This document shows, one piece after another, positions 10,669 through 21,437 of a stretch of DNA of 64,000 bases. The notes below the pieces were generated by a model. That model did no database searches, was not told where the DNA came from, and worked only from the letters and a program-made list of their open reading frames with translations. How positions within the stretch are numbered: position 1 is the stretch's first letter; every line of letters begins with the position of its first letter. The stretch covers positions 10,455,001 through 10,519,000 of the forward strand of contig NC_058198.1 of NCBI RefSeq assembly GCF_907165205.1. Direction: 5' to 3'. This DNA is from Coccinella septempunctata. Lineage: Eukaryota; Arthropoda; Insecta; Coleoptera; Coccinellidae. The translations under genes were made by a program, and so were the position numbers.

Positions 10669-12187
10669 CACTGCGCAAAAAAATTAACACACATTATGAA
10701 AATTTCAAATTTATCCTGAAGGTGTTCTCAATGATAATTATTTTTATCAGAATTATGCATGCATATGTTATCCACTTTCAATGGTTTTCTTCAATACAGA
10801 TGTTTTTTCGCAGCAGGAATAAAAAAAGATGATATTATCAGATTTTGAATGTATTGGCTCCATTCTAAAATCAGTTGTTCTCGATAAATTCTAGTTATCA
10901 ATAGTTTTTCTTTCGTTTGATTTCTAACACTCGATCGCTATGCAACGCGAAACACTCAATTTGACCCAAGAGGAATGTGCCCAAGCGGTAGTTTTGCGAG
11001 AAGAAGGGTAGACATACATACACAAGAATTGCAGAAAGGTTTGGAGTTTCCCATACAAATGTGTCCAGAATGTTGCAGCGATTCGGGGAGACACGTATGA
11101 ATGTGCGAAGACCAGGACAGGGTAGACCACGGGTAACAACTGCCATTCAAGAACGTTACTTGAGAGTTTCTTCGTTGAGACAACGGTTTGCAACCGCTCG
11201 CCTCCTTCAAATTCAGCTTGAGCAAACTCAAGAGGTGCAAATTAGCACTCAGACAATAAAAAATCGCCTCAGAGAATATGATTTAAGGCCTCGTGTCGCA
11301 GCAAGAGGCCCAGCTCTTACCCCAGCCCATCGATGGGCGCGTTTGGATTTTGCGAGAGAGCATATCTATTGGGAAGAGGCCGATTGGGAAAGAGTTCTCT
11401 TCACAGATGAGTCTAGATTCTGCCTCTATCATTGTGATCGACGTTCCCTTGAAACGTCCACATGAAAGATATGCTCAGTGCAATTTCCTGTATACTACTG
11501 GTTTCGGGGGAGGATCGATTATGGTATGGGGTGGAATATCTTTGACAGCTCGCACAGACCTAGTGGTCGTTGATAATGGAGCTATGAATGCTGATTAGTA
11601 TATAAGGAACATTCTTGTAAAGATGTAGTGCCATTTGCCCCATACATTGGTGAAAATTTCATTTTTATTGACGATAATGCCAGACCCCATCGTGCGCGCA
11701 TCGTTCAGGAGTACCTTGAAGAGGTTGAAGTCTCTCGAATGGAATGGCCAGCAAGAAGTCCAGATCTCAATCCGATTGAGCAGGTTTGGGACAACCTCAA
11801 TAGAAGGCTGAGAAGTTCAGAAAATCATCCAGCTACTCTTAATGACTTAGGAATCCAACTCGGAGAAATCTGGGAAGGATTAGATCAGAACATTTTAAGA
11901 TCACTCATTTTGAGTATGAACCGTCGTTGCCAAGCTGTAATTAACGCAAGGGGTGGAAATACCAAGTATTAAATCACTTATCAGCATTTCAGTATTTTGA
12001 AAATTGTTCATTTCTCTTCTTTCACATAAGATTCGGTGAAATCCTGAATTTTTCTTCCTTTTAATGTGTCTTGTTTCGTTCAAAACCTTCCCTAGAGAAC
12101 ATGAAAAATAAGTTATAAAGTCAATGTAGAGTTAATTTTCATTGAAATTGAAATTTTCCGAATGTGCGTTAATTTTTTTGCGCTGTG
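10669..12187 (+). mobile_element. Tc1-like transposon, copy 2 (complete ends)
   Basis: A complete element with TA on both sides (10667-10668 and 12188-12189). The left end starts CACTGCGCAAAAAAATTAAC and the right end is its near reverse complement, with one change close to the tip (GCGCTGTG). Length 1519 bp. The left 270 bp and right 215 bp are untranslated and very similar to the other copies. The transposase is broken. Confidence 0.95.
10939..11972 (+). pseudogene. Tc1-like transposase with multiple breaks
   Basis: The gene starts at the same ATG (MQRET) as its sisters and ends at TAA after GGNTKY. Damage is visible by comparison. A Trp codon in REEGW is changed to TAG near 11009, followed by a 4-bp duplication in the ACATACA run. 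About 5 bp are lost near 11450 (after DRRSL). Lys of NADK is changed to TAG near 11597, and there is an indel just after (IRNIL). Catalytic motifs are otherwise preserved: FTDESRFCLYHCD, IDDNARPHRA and DLNPIEQVWDNL, with 34 residues between the last two. The N-terminal paired-type helix-turn-helix (RIAERFGVS, SVSRMLQRF) spans the first broken frame. It cannot make a working enzyme. Confidence 0.93.
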
Positions 12188-12189
12188 TA

Positions 12190-12829
12190 TTTACGTCCAA
12201 AAATGTCTATAATATTCGTGTAAAACTGAATAATAATTATTGGTTAAGTAGAGCCCAAGATACAGCTTCTGTATTCCGAACAATAACAAGAGGATATAAT
12301 CTGCAGAATTACTTCATTCAATTAAAACTGAATCAACTTAACGCAAACGCAATAATAACATGTCATTTTTATAGGCCAATATAAACGTCATGAAGCTGAT
12401 CACGTCAATTTGATGACCCTGTTGGTTTGCCAGTAATAACTCCGACCAGCCACTCGGCTTTCAACTTCAAACGGCAACCTAAATTTTCACGTCATTTATT
12501 TCATGAGTGAAACGATTTCCTCGAGACACTTTCCCAGCTCTCCGTTCTAATAGATTTCGCTGGCATTACTCTCTTATGCCAACTACAGGTTGGGGAGTGG
12601 AATCGAATGGGATAAATAATAAGTTATTGTATTGGTAATTTGAGATGATTGTAAATAAGCCTAACGGTGATTAACGGGGTTGTAACAGTTCGAGAGTTAT
12701 ATTGTACGTATTGTGAGGCTCTGTAAATTGATACGGGATTTCTGGAAATTAAAACATCCTGGAGTTTCATATCGGGTTTCTTCCAGGGTTTCAGGTACAG
12801 AATAAACAACGTGCATGAGATTGACACAA
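12190..12829. other. Spacer, no gene recognised
   Basis: No motif-bearing frame. It lies between Tc1 copy 2 and the 3' end of the LINE-A remnant. Confidence 0.5.
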
Positions 12830-13578
12830 GGACACATAGTAATTTTGCAAGTCCCTTATTGAAAATCGTTGTACATTGTAGATTTTGGGGGTTTGCGTTG
12901 CACTGCCACCTCAAGGTCTATTGTGGCCCCTATCAGAGCTGTTTTCACCGCTAGGTCTTCTACAGCTCGCCGTCCAGTACTAGAGTTATAATGAAGTCCA
13001 ATATCTGAGATGGCTTCAATGAGGTTACTTCCTCGCTCCTGCAAGTTTCTCTTCCAAAGTATATTTTGCGTTGGCAATCAATAGTAAGGCATTATATCAC
13101 CAGGTGATCTGGATGGCTGGAAGGTCAGAGACCGGAAAGGATAGCAGACGTGGCTGGAGAAAGTCAAGGCCCTGTAGGGCTGTAGCACTACTGATGACGA
13201 TGATGATCTGGAGTTTCATCCTCCTCCCCACAGAATCTGCTCTCGTCAGTTTCTGCTAGAGCCATTCTCATTAGGTGCTTCCTGAGGTGACCATACCCTG
13301 TAATTAATCTAATAAGGAGGTGTAGCATATTCTTGACAAGATCCAGATACTTCTAAGATCTCGTTGTGTTAAAGTTCCAAAGGAACTTTTTGGAGAACAA
13401 TTCTCTTTCGGTATTTACCTTCTCCTGATGCTTTTTTTGTAGTGATGTACATTTCATTATACCACAGAAGGTTCTGGGCCAATGTAAAGAGTTTATGTGT
13501 ATTGATTCTCCATTTGCTTCTTTGTTATTCTTGCCTAATTCGTGGAGTTTTCTTCGGCACTTCCATATAATCATAGCA
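12830..13578 (-). pseudogene. LINE-A remnant, 3' part (end of RNase H, zinc-knuckle tail)
   Basis: On the minus strand, IIWKCRRKLHELGKNNK (near 13575-13520) is the end of the RNase H domain. WPRTFCGI, for GPEPFCGI, follows, then LIRLITGYGHLRKHLMRMAL, then ESRFCGEEDETPDHH, a damaged Cys-His knuckle. QRKIYFGRETC and TSLKPSQILDFI mark the C-terminus. Downstream is AT-rich 3' sequence to about 12830. The frame is broken in several places. The other half of this element lies at 15478-16012, separated by two other LINEs. Confidence 0.8.
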
Positions 13579-13579
13579 T

Positions 13580-14285
13580 CCTCTTCCCAGAGTCAATCAA
13601 TGTCTATAACACTGACCTTTCAACGAGTAATTCGACTAAGTTCTTGGGGATCCATCTTGATGCCACCCTAAAATGGGATCTTCAGGTGGAGAATTTGAGT
13701 AAGAGATTGGTCTCTGTGCTATACGCAGTAAATGTTTTGAAGCGTCAGGTAACAATCGACGTGTTGAAAGTTCTTTACTTAGCAAATTTCGAAACATTTA
13801 TCTCATATGGTATTATCTTTTGGGGTAACAGCCCACATGCGCGACGCATTTTCATCATCCAGAAAATGACTTTGAGATCCATCTCACGACTACCTTACAG
13901 AGAATCTTGTAGAGGATTATTCAGAAGGAACAACATTCTGACGCTGCCAGGGTTGTTTGTATTCAGGTCTTTGTGTTTTATTCGCACGCATTCAGATCTC
14001 TTTTCACAATTTTTTAATTCGAACGATACTAGAAGGATGGTGCCTTACCTCCTCCCCAAATGTTCGCTTACTCTCACGCAGCAAAGCTGCCATTATAGTT
14101 GTATGCGATTTTTTAATGCTCTTTCGAGATCACTTCAACAAACCAACAATATACGTTTATTTAAGATAAAGTTACGCAAGTTCCTACTCAATATGGAACC
14201 CTATAATGTAGAGGAATTTTATAATTATTGTCGGTCAACTAAGGACTAATAAATCTGTTTTGACTTGTTTCAATTTCATCACTGT
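13580..14285 (+). pseudogene. Non-LTR retrotransposon RT C-terminus, 5'-truncated
   Basis: An open frame to 14249 encodes the C-terminal part of a LINE reverse transcriptase. It contains TKFLGIHLDATLKWDLQVEN, then ANFETFISYGIIFWGNSPHA, FIIQKMTLRSISRLPYRESC and LPGLFVFRSLCFIRTHSDLF. It ends in a basic tail (LFKIKLRKFLLNME) and a TAA. AATAAA (about 14248) and AT-rich 3' sequence follow. The YxDD catalytic region is missing because the copy is truncated at about 13580, typical of incomplete reverse transcription. It interrupts the minus-strand LINE-A. The remaining frame is unusually clean for 230 codons, so the insertion may be fairly recent. Confidence 0.85.
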
Positions 14286-15470
14286 ATTTCATATTATGTG
14301 TCTGTGATAATTGTTGAAATAAATATGTGTGACTTTAGCCTTACGGCTTTCACACTCCTCTCCAGAGGAAAATTCACTTATCCCAGATATCTCAGTTATC
14401 AAAAGGATTAAGCTCTGTTGGAGCCCTTTCCAGGTTTTCGGGCTCGTGGTGGTGGTCGGGTCCGGGTCGCTCCTCGCCTCCCTGCTGTAGGTTGGATTCC
14501 TGCTCCATCCGCACTTCCTGTTGGAGCAGACGGTGTTTCTCTGCATTCCCCATGTACTTGCGTACAGTTCTCGCCGTTCCAAGCAGTACCGCCTTCTGCA
14601 TGACTCTATAGATATTTTCGTCCAACTGAAGTTTCCTCAAGTTCTCTAGTAGTTTCTTCGGTATCAGGCCTGTAGATGAAATGACAATAGGGATGGTCTT
14701 GATATCTTTCAGCTTCCACTGTCTTCTGGTTTGTTCCTCGAAATCTCTGTATTTTGAAATTTTTTCAGTGTGCCTATCTAGAAGATTGTTATTATGTATT
14801 TGGAATTGCCACGTCGATGAATAGTGCTCTATACTCATCCTTGTTGTGGGTTATTTTCCGGTCTGTGAGAACCGTGCGATCCCAGTAGAGCTTGTGATGT
14901 TCATTTTCCAATACAGCATCCGGATGGTAATTGTAATAAGGAACCTTTTTCGAACTTAGAAGTTGGTGTTTTAGTGCCAATTCTTGGTGCAGAATCTTGG
15001 CAACGGCATCATGTCTATTTTTATACTCCGTGCCCGCGAACTTCTGACATCCCCGGTGATGTGCTGGATAGTTTCATGTGTCGCACAGCCATAACGACAG
15101 CTATCATCCGCCACTGAGGCATCTTTGGCGATATATTTCATGTAGTTCCTTGTTGAAATCACCTGATCCTGGATGGCGAGCATGAAGCCCTCTGTCTCAG
15201 GAAACAACCTTCCGGAAGTCAACCAGTAGTTCGACGCAGATATGTCGACGTAATCATGGTTGACCTCGTTCTGGTGCCTCCCATGCAAAGGTTTGCCAAT
15301 CAGTTTCTGCATTTTACTTTCTGCAGAGTGTTCGACGGTTTCCAAGTGGTCCTGCTGTAGCTTTAACGGTGTAGAAGTATCAGCAACACAAACTACTTGA
15401 TGGAGTTCTGATGAAGTAGCCTTGCTCAGAAAATATTTTCTAAGTCCTTCAATTTCCTTCAATTAATTAT
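14286..15470 (-). pseudogene. LINE with R2-type (REL-endonuclease-like) C-terminus, broken
   Basis: Three overlapping minus frames (15462-14971, 14980-14792, 14838-14392) read through as one protein. The order is KPLHGRHQNEVNHDYVDISA, a 'YWLTSGRLFPETEGFMLAIQ' block, QVISTRNYMKYIAKD, a Cys-His knuckle (CRYGC ... ETIQHITG), then YYNYHPDAVLENEHHKLYWD, LFIDVAIPN and VISSTGLIPKKLLENLRKL. This order (knuckle, then a restriction-endonuclease-like domain ending IDVAIPN) is that of early-branching LINEs such as R2-type elements. The expected 'NRPD' part of the nuclease site before IDVAIPN is missing: THNKDEYRALFIDV reads straight through. Frameshifts occur at about 14975 and 14830. The exact clade is uncertain. 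The 3' boundary with the neighbouring plus-strand LINE lies within 14260-14345. Confidence 0.78.
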
Positions 15471-15477
15471 TATTATC

Positions 15478-16012
15478 GGTGACCTTCGAGCTCTATGTTT
15501 TTATCACAGCCTGACTGTCAGAATGTATCGATATGTCACACTTCTGACGGTTTATTTCCACACATCTTTGGATGGCAAATATTCCTGCCTAAAACACGCT
15601 TGCATAGCATAGTAGGCATAGGATTTGGTGGGTGTGTTCCCTTTTCCAACCCCCATTTTCATTTAGCATCATTGTGAAGGTTTTCTAGATGGTTGTTTTC
15701 TATATCATCTTGTCATTAGGAAGATAAGCCCATGGGATGTAGTTAGTCAAAGTGGCCCAGGCTTTCTTATTCAAAATTCTCTCATCCCCCTCACCTACTT
15801 CGTGGAAATTCTTAAAATGGCCATTATCTATCTATAACAAGATGAAGTGGTGTAACGATCTCCAGTACCCTAGTTGGCCACGTTGTCAAACCTCCAGTAA
15901 AACAAACACAAACTAACCTCTATATTTTATAAAGGCTTTTCCTCGTACAGCACTGGTTTGGCATGCCATACTATTGCACCATAATTGATTATTGATCTAA
16001 CAATCATGACGC
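15478..16012 (-). pseudogene. LINE-A remnant, upstream part (RT thumb and first half of RNase H)
   Basis: Minus-strand reading gives RSIINYGAIVWHAKPVLYEE (near 16000-15940), matching IITYGAIVWHTR at 2590. NKKAWATLTNYIPWAYLP follows, then AGIFAIQRCVEINRQ and ISIHSDSQAVIKT, the RNase H FQAE...SDSQA block with the Glu lost. It stops at about 15480, just after SDSQAVIKT. The expected continuation is found again at 13578, 1.9 kb away, so the element was split by later insertions. Confidence 0.75.
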
Positions 16013-17363
16013 ACATTTATAGCAGTATTCTTGGGTTACATCCCCATCCAGATTTCTGCACACCAGAAGGGTCAAAATCCTATTTCTAATCCTGAGCTGG
16101 GATCCCATAAATCTTGCAAAGTTATCGTGTGTAGTAGAACTATGAAGCTCAAGTCACTGCTCTCAGTTGGTAATAAAAAAGTAGTACTTATCAAGGTTAA
16201 GTTCAAAATTGCAGAAATCTAAATCATTGGTTAATCAAAATGAAGATGAAGATAAAGAAAAAGATAATCGAAATTCAGGAAAGTTGTTGCGGGGTCATAT
16301 TCTGGAATTATATCGGGAATTTCTGGGGTATTTATTTGTGATGTACAGTTTTGGTTCCATATTCAGGCTTCTATTGAATTTATATGGAATACAACTGAAT
16401 TTTAACTGTAACTGCTATTTATTTTTGTCATTATGTTGTTATCATTGTTGTTAATCAGTGTTTATTTTAAGGATGATTATTTGATTCATTCATTTACCAT
16501 TCAATTCTGCATGGATTAAGATTTACATGAATAATAATAGAAATTATTGTATACACAAATATGTGTTAACACGCTGAGAGGTGAGTCTAGAATATTCATC
16601 GAACAGGCATGTTGCCCTGTATGTTTTCGGTTACGTGTAGGGGATGCTGCAAATCAGGCAATATCCGTGAAGGATTTTCAGAACATAGGCAACAAAAATA
16701 TATACTCAATTACTCGTAATTGAAAGAAAACTCACCAGCTGCCCTGACGAAAATAAAAACAATGGCCGCGCAACAACAAAAGATGCAGAAAATGCTCGGC
16801 TTGCAGTGCATGCCACATGCCATACAAAAAAAAGGGCGAAGCATAAACGGGAAATGAAAGTTTCGCTTGTGTACGAATCCACATAGAACGAAAGGGTGAC
16901 GGTGTATTCATCAAAATAATCTCTTCTATTTTTCCCAACTATCCTCGAGTCATATTTAAAAAGTTCCAGAACATTTCATTTCTTGGAATTGCTCTCGCAT
17001 GGGAGGAAAATGGGATAAGAATTACAGGCATTACAGGAAGCGACTTTTCACGACTTCTGGACTGAAAAAGTCCCGGCTTTATTTAAGATTGTGAATCGTG
17101 GAATGCGACCATTGGAAGGGTGGGATCTCACTCGAAATATCACGGATGTGATTAATTGTTATGTTATTCTGGTGATCTGTTACGGAGTGTTGGAGTTTTC
17201 CTGCATTTCAAGACCTGTTTGATCTTGTATTCGAGGAACGCAAATTATAACGCCTGTTATTACACAGGGAGAGCCAAAAGTGTGAAATGAGTCTTATATT
17301 TCCTGTGACATTTCACATTTTGATGTGTAGACAAAGAGTTAATCTTTCATATGTATGAATATA
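16013..17363. other. No recognisable gene
   Basis: Open frames up to about 80 codons without recognisable motifs. A slightly more GC-rich patch at 16730-16940 has frames on both strands and no assignment. Confidence 0.5.
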
Positions 17364-17744
17364 CAGGGTGGGCTATCCATAACTTTCCACCCCGAATTTA
17401 GAGCTTTGGGATGGAATAACGAGAGAACGCTCAAATTTTGTTGAAAGGGGGACAATTAAGGGTGTTCAAATGAGTTTGCTATCACTACCCCTCTAGCTGC
17501 AACCCCTAACAGCTCTCATTTTTGAATAGGGAAAAGGGGTCGAGCAGCACCTTGTTGGAAAGGCAATTCAATTTCCTGCATGAGTGTATGTTTTTTTTCA
17601 TCGCTTTATTATTATACAGAGTGGCTCAGTATTCCATCAATAACCTTCACACGCCGAATTTGAATCTTTGAGATGGAAAAAACTATCGGACTGGTCAAAA
17701 AATGAATTCGATATCACTACCCCTTTAGCCCCAGTGCTTCAGTT

Positions 17745-17935
17745 TTTAGATGAATGGAAGAAGAGGACATATCGAGTGACCACCCGGATCACCTGATCTG
17801 GCTCCACTGGACTTTTTTCTATGGAGTCACCTGAAATCCAAGGTTTACGCTACCCAGCCTGAGACACTGGATGATTTGCAGACTCGTATCATTGATGAAT
17901 GCCGTCAAATTACACCAGGAATCTTGTGTAATGTA
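17745..17935 (+). pseudogene. ITm (mariner-like) transposase C-terminal fragment interrupted by mariner A
   Basis: The frame reads SPDLAPLDFFLWSHLKSKVY, then ATQPETLDDLQTRIIDECRQ and ITPGILCNV. The last catalytic Asp (PLD) is present. One stop stands just before PPGSPDL. At NV the sequence meets TA and mariner A. Immediately after mariner A (19180 on) the frame can be continued as HELFQLNS and, after one stop, YCMK, as expected for the C-terminal tail of this family. The mariner therefore inserted into this gene. Confidence 0.7.
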
Positions 17936-19177
17936 CGAAGATGTATTGATATCTAATCAGCCTAGACCAGTTCCATGCATAAAAAAAATATTGCGTTACC
18001 ATAGCAACGAACAATACCTCATTAGAAGTGTCAGTGTGAAGTTTTAGGTCAAAAAAGTAAACCAGAGATACGCAATGAATCAAAAGAAAGAAGATGTCCA
18101 CCGAAATTGTGAAAATTGAAAAATTGGAGTATCGAGCCATCATCAAGTACCTGTATTTAAGAGGGTTGAGAGGTGAGCAGATTTACGAAGATATGCTTAA
18201 TACCCTTGGTGATCAATGTCCTTCGTATGCGATCGTAAAAAATTGGACTGCAAGCTTCAAAAGAGGTGAATTTTCCATTGGAGATGATGACCGATCGGGA
18301 GGGCATAAACTATAAAATCAGACCTTCTAATTGGTCTAAAACACGGATTTCTGAAACACTGAATATTTCATACGAACGCATTCATCATATAGTTCACGTC
18401 AATTTGGACATGAGAAAAATTGCTGAAAAATGGATCCCCAAATATTTGAATGTTGACCAAAAGCGTGCAAGGGTAGAAGCATCGTGTTCGATCTGTGCTC
18501 GATTTGAAAACGACGTAGACTTCTTAAACCGAATTGTTACTATGGATGAGACTTGGGTACATTTCTACGATCCAGAAACGAAGCATCAATCGATGGAATG
18601 GCTACACTCTGGTTCTCCAAGACCTAAGAAATTTCGTGTCCAAAAATTTGCTGGAAAAGTTCTTGCTTCAGTTTTTTGGGATTGCCATGGAGTAATCATG
18701 ATTGATTTTTTGGATTAGGGTAGAACAATAACCGAAGATTACTATTCGACATTACTGACGGGAAAAAATTAACGAGAAAAGACTCGGAAAGCTATCCAAA
18801 GATGTTTTGTTTTTGCAGGACAACGCCCCTGCACACAAATCTCATGTTGTCATGCAAACAATTCGTGATTTAGGGTTTGAATTACTAGAACACCCCACTT
18901 TTTTGCCAGATTTGGCTCCATCCGACCATCATATCGTTCCCCAACTGAAAAAAAGTTTAGAAGCTCGTAAATTTTTTTCAAACGAGTAGGTTATAAAAGC
19001 TGTGGAGGTCTGGTTTGCAGAGCAAGAAGAAACATTTTTTTAAAGGTCTAGTTACGTTGCAGGTGCGCTGTTATAAATGTATCCAATTAAGAGGAGAATA
19101 TGTTGAATAATAAAATATTTTGACATTGAAATTTTTTTGGTTCTATACTAGGCTGGGAATTTTTCAATATATCCTAG
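17936..19177 (+). mobile_element. mariner element A
   Basis: TA-flanked (17934-17935 and 19178-19179), 1242 bp. The left end is CGAAGATGTATTGATATCTA and the right end is the reverse complement type (CAATATATCCTAG). Ends of at least 28 bp continue into an AGCCTAG block shared with mariner B. It carries a broken DD34D transposase. Confidence 0.92.
18094..19110 (+). pseudogene. mariner transposase A, broken
   Basis: Starts at ATG 18094 (MSTEIVKIEKLEYRA), with the mariner N-terminal helix-turn-helix region and IVKNWTASFKRGEF. After DDDRSGG about 55 bp present in copy B (the SVSVPENIDAVHD segment) are deleted, changing frame. The frame resumes with ISETLNISYERIHHIVHV and LNRIVTMDETWVHFYDPETK (first Asp). 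LIDFLD is followed by TAG in place of Lys. A later frame has LQDNAPAHKSH (second Asp) and DLAPSDHH (third Asp), with 34 residues between them, so the type is DD34D. The C-terminus KCIQLRGEYVE-like ends at TAA 19108. The triad is kept, but the frame is broken at least four times. Confidence 0.92.
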
Positions 19178-19480
19178 TACATGAACTTTTTCAGCTAAAC
19201 TCATAATACTGCATGAAAGCATTTACAGCTTTTAATAAAGGAATCACAAAAGTAACTACCCTTCTACTATTTTACCTGTCATTTCGTTATGGATGGAAAT
19301 TTTGACGTGAAAAAGAGGTATAAGATCTTTAACATGAGGTATCGCACCACCCCTGATCCCTATTCAAAATCAAGGTGTTGTGCTCACCCCTGTTAAGGGG
19401 TTGCAGTTACGGGATGCGAAAGCGGAAAAGTTGTTCCCCATCGAATCAGAAATTGATAGTTAAGAAGACAGTTAAAAACG

Positions 19481-21220
19481 AGAATATGAATTGTGTTTGT
19501 AACTTTTCACGCAGTTTCTACTAAATTCCAAAATTGAAAGAGATGAATCGATATTTTGATTTGCAACATCATTTCACTCGACTGGAAAGGATGCATCCAA
19601 ATAAAGCCTTTAAAAATCTTGATACAAATACCCTGACAGTGCGAAACCAGAGCCGCTTTTTTCGATAGTTAGCGATAAAGGACGTAAATTTCAGTTCGAT
19701 GAAAAATCTATCCCCAGTAACGATGACGAAAGTAGTGAAACACCAATGTGCACCCGACTGAATTTCATGCTGTTGGCTCATCAATATTTATAGTAGCCAT
19801 TAGTTATTTCTGTAATACTAGCGCCCGAACAGCAATGACATTTTTTTAATTGAATGACCCAGTTACACATGCATATGTATAGTAGCGTGGTAGGTTACTG
19901 CCCACAATGTTTTTTTCCGAAGACCCATCATAATCAACGGCATATTTCACACAGCATCCATATTTGTCCCTAAAGAACTTCATCATTTTAATGGTCGTTC
20001 GTGAATGAATGATTCTCCGGGGATTTTTCAAGGTGAAATATCTCGGTGACGTTGAAATATGGCTTTCTATTAGGGACCAAATATGAAAGTTTGAATTTTC
20101 ACAAAGGGTATGTAGGATCGAGAGGTAATCAAAACTGAAGGCTAGATTTCAAACAAAAATGGGATCTTTCGACTTTTAGAAAATAACCACTCCAATACAC
20201 CGTACTTTCGATAGCTTCATTCATTTTTAACAGATAAGGTCGATTGTTATTTTTTTTTCCTAGAGTTTTTGTATTGCTTTCTCGCTTCCATAAAATGTCT
20301 GCTCAATTTAATTTGTTTCAGTGCCAGCTTTAGGGGGCTGTAGCACCTAAGCACCCACATAATTTTTTTATAAGGGATCAACCTTTAAATTTTTTTCGCA
20401 ATTACCCATTTACACCTTGTATGACATGTATATTTTCGCCATTTCTTTATACCTACTTGCAATGATTTTTTTTTAAAAACAACGAAAAACAAATTGTCAA
20501 TAAAATCTTCATTGCACTGGGTCTCAATCAAGATTAATTAATAACTACTAATTCGCTATCAAATAAAAATATACTAAAAAAGGAACATTAATCTATCCAT
20601 ACACATTTGTGTATGGCCTAGTAATGTGTGAAATTTTCATCGTTTGTATTTGTCGAATAACTTTTTAGGTAGTAGGTCAGGGTGCAACCTACCACCTTCA
20701 TGGTTTCTTATCGATAATTCAAGAGAAGTGACACAGAAATCAGAACATCCAATATTACCGAATTTGTCAGAAAGAATTTCTAGGAATATATTGATATGTA
20801 TATATTATATTGTTTAAGTCAGGGTTTTTCAACCATATGTACAGAGTGTTTCTTGTGTTATTGAACACGCGATAATTGTGTTTTCTTGCCACAATTCGCA
20901 TTTGATTGTCGTACAATACGTTGTGAAAAGCTGCTTTAATTAATTTATCATGCCTAGAGGGGGAAGACCAGAAAACAGCTTATTTATTTGTTTCATTTAC
21001 TTTATTCGTTTCGTAGGTAAAACTCTTATCTGCATTATAATATTTTCGTGAGTATTCGTAGTACAAGTATTTTTTCTCAAAAAGTCTGTTGCATGACGAT
21101 CAATAGTAATAATAATTTAAAATAGCATCCTGAACTAATATTTAGTTAGCGAAGAAAATGGATATGTGAATATTAAAACCGGTTCCACGAACCCAGTTAC
21201 CTATTGCTCTTTATTTTCAG
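19481..21220. other. No recognisable gene
   Basis: Two short minus frames (19569-19784 and 19846-20031) have no recognisable family. The rest is AT-rich. Confidence 0.5.
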
Positions 21221-21437
21221 TGCTTTTAAATGGATAGAGTTTTCAGGACGTAAAGACATTGATTTACAGAAAGCTTACACCATGTGCAGTGAACATTCTT
21301 TAAGCAATCAATCCAAATGTCTCCATCCACGTAGATTTTGGTATGCAGAAAGCATTCCTTGCATTAAGGGCCACGTGAGGGATATTTTGGGAGATGTTTG
21401 CATTTTTCTTGAAACTCCTTATGGGTTTCCTCTATGA
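21221..21437 (+). CDS. Probable exon or fragment encoding the second half of a THAP zinc-finger domain
   Basis: Just after a good splice-acceptor-like tract (pyrimidines then TTTTCAG at 21214-21220), an open frame encodes FKWIEFSGRKDIDLQKAYTM, then CSEH, and later AESIPCIK. In THAP domains, DNA-binding zinc fingers of the C2CH type, the second half contains a conserved Trp, a C-x2-H pair within C-S-E-H-F and an AVPS/TIF-like end. Here W, CSEH and SIPCI sit in that order at plausible spacing, although the Phe after CSEH is Ser. The first half (C-x2-4-C and the HxFP motif) was not found upstream, so this is a lone exon of a gene extending outside view, or a relic such as a P-element-type transposase or host THAP gene copy. 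The frame stops at 21435-21437. Assignment by eye, not certain. Confidence 0.5.

Larger units (their letters stand above)
17364..19480 (+). mobile_element. Inverted-arm ITm element, split by mariner A
   Basis: The left end is TA then CAGGGTGGGCTATCC (17364 on). The left arm contains 'CTGCAACCCCTAACAG ... TTTTTGAATAGGGAAAAGGGG'. On the far side of mariner A, at 19330-19480, the reverse complement of the same block appears (ACCCCTGATCCCTATTC ... AACCCCTTAAC runs in the opposite sense). A second, shorter repeat of the end lies at about 17620-17720 (ACAGAGTGGCTCAG). The interior holds a DLAPLD transposase fragment. The right terminus is worn and was not pinned to the base. Confidence 0.6.
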
